This document shows, piece by piece, positions 11,502 to 12,106 of a stretch of 12,106 bases of DNA (position 1 is the stretch's first letter; each line of letters starts with the position of its first letter). Position numbers and translations under genes: made by a program. The stretch is from an uncultured Bacillota bacterium (GTDB taxonomy: Bacteria; Bacillota; Clostridia; Peptostreptococcales; Anaerovoracaceae). The notes beneath the pieces are model-generated. The model did no database searches, was not told the origin of the DNA, and was given only the letters and a program-made list of their open reading frames with translations. The DNA lies in assembly GCA_946629205.1 (NCBI GenBank), contig CAMOXP010000024.1, forward strand, positions 1 through 12,106, read 5' to 3'.

Positions 11502-12106
11502 TTATTCTGCAGGGCAGATCGCGTAAACTCTTGTCGGGAATCCGGTGCCGTCCTTCAGCTTCGGGAAAGCGATGAAGATGACCGCGCCCGTCGGCGGCAG
11601 CTGGTCCAGATTTCTCATAACTTCGATCTGGATCCTGTCGACTGCCAGAATATACTGCTCCGCAGGATACGGGTAAGCGTCTTCCTTTGTCGTAACGATG
11701 GCAGGGTCTGTGTCGGCAGGCTCGTGTCCGATGGATCCGATGTTGCGCTCTTCAACGAGCCACTTGATGGTTTCGGTTGCCCATCCCGGATAGTGAGGCT
11801 GGCCGTCCGCGTCCTTGTTCTCCAGATCGTCCTTCTTATACCAGTCCGAACGGAACGCTACGAAGGAGCCTTCGGGGATCCTGCCGTATTCCTCTTCCCA
11901 TGCTTTGATGTCGTCGATGGACAGGACGAAGTCAGGATTCTCTGCGCATTCCTTGGATTTGTCGATGACGACCATCGGATACACAAGTTCCTTCTCCGTG
12001 ATCTGGCTCATGTCGCGTCCGTCCGCGTGGAAGTGGCTCGGTACATCCGCATGCGTGCCGTACTGGCTGGCGACGCTCCACTGATGGCAGCGCATCGGCG
12101 CCATCT
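11502..12106 (-). CDS. Cyclase-family metal-dependent hydrolase (kynurenine formamidase-like), 5' part cut off
   Basis: The visible 201 codons are open to the right edge and end at TAA 11504-11502. The metal-binding signature GTHADVPSHF lies near the start of the visible part (H, D and H as likely ligands), as in the cyclase family PF04199, which includes KynB and isatin hydrolase. Further on are NIGSIGHEPADTD and the usual C-terminal strand TGAVIFIAFPKLKDGTGFPTR. An ATG at 12104 exists but sits very close to the metal motif, and family members usually have several tens of residues before it. The true start is therefore probably outside the window. The substrate is unknown (a cyclic amide, formamide or lactone is typical). 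It precedes the AhpD-like gene by 33 bp. Confidence 0.85.
   Translation of the reverse strand, partial: MAPMRCHQWSVASQYGTHADVPSHFHADGRDMSQITEKELVYPMVVIDKSKECAENPDFVLSIDDIKAWEEEYGRIPEGSFVAFRSDWYKKDDLENKDADGQPHYPGWATETIKWLVEERNIGSIGHEPADTDPAIVTTKEDAYPYPAEQYILAVDRIQIEVMRNLDQLPPTGAVIFIAFPKLKDGTGFPTRVYAICPAE

Overview
The window reads as part of an anaerobic, low-oxygen member of the Bacillota, most likely class Clostridia. The evidence is strong GGAGG-type ribosome binding sites, a CIRCE/HrcA heat-shock operator, an old-yellow-enzyme/Fe-S flavoprotein of the BaiCD/2,4-dienoyl-CoA reductase type, and a cysteine desulfurase family common in that group. The species cannot be told from the sequence. 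I see no rRNA, tRNA, insertion sequence or CRISPR array.

Layout. (1) 1-494, minus: the N-terminal part of a NudC-like NAD(H) diphosphatase, running off the left edge. (2) 495-702: a divergent control region with a 25-bp tandem repeat, a near-consensus promoter and a CIRCE operator in front of htpG (703-2616, Hsp90). (3) 2617-2749: a perfect 14-bp hairpin and repeated TATCA/TGATA elements that look like an autoregulatory operator. They precede a gene coding for an XRE-type HTH fused to a HipA-like kinase (2750-4126). (4) 4157-5341, 5377-7332 and 7344-7643: a class-V PLP cysteine desulfurase (apparently leaderless), a 4Fe-4S/FMN/FAD ene-reductase and a small orphan protein, all on the plus strand and closely spaced. 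(5) 7798-10617: a separate two-gene unit with its own promoter, coding for a two-TM membrane protein of unknown function and an Hsp70-like ATPase. The ATPase lacks a recognisable substrate-binding domain and instead has a C-terminal membrane hairpin. (6) 10618-10859: a convergent intergenic region with three diverged palindromic units, each TATCAC-N26-TGATAC. (7) 10860-12106, minus: an AhpD/carboxymuconolactone-decarboxylase-like protein downstream of a cyclase-family metal hydrolase that runs off the right edge.

How the genes may work together. The desulfurase could supply sulfur for the Fe-S cluster of the adjacent ene-reductase. The membrane protein and the Hsp70-like ATPase are probably partners at the membrane, and this pair is the best candidate here for an undescribed system. 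The HTH-HipA fusion looks like a one-gene version of a HipBA module with its operator sites upstream. The three-unit palindrome array and the hairpin upstream of the kinase gene share similar ends, and this is the main DNA-level puzzle of the window. All functional links between neighbours are inference.
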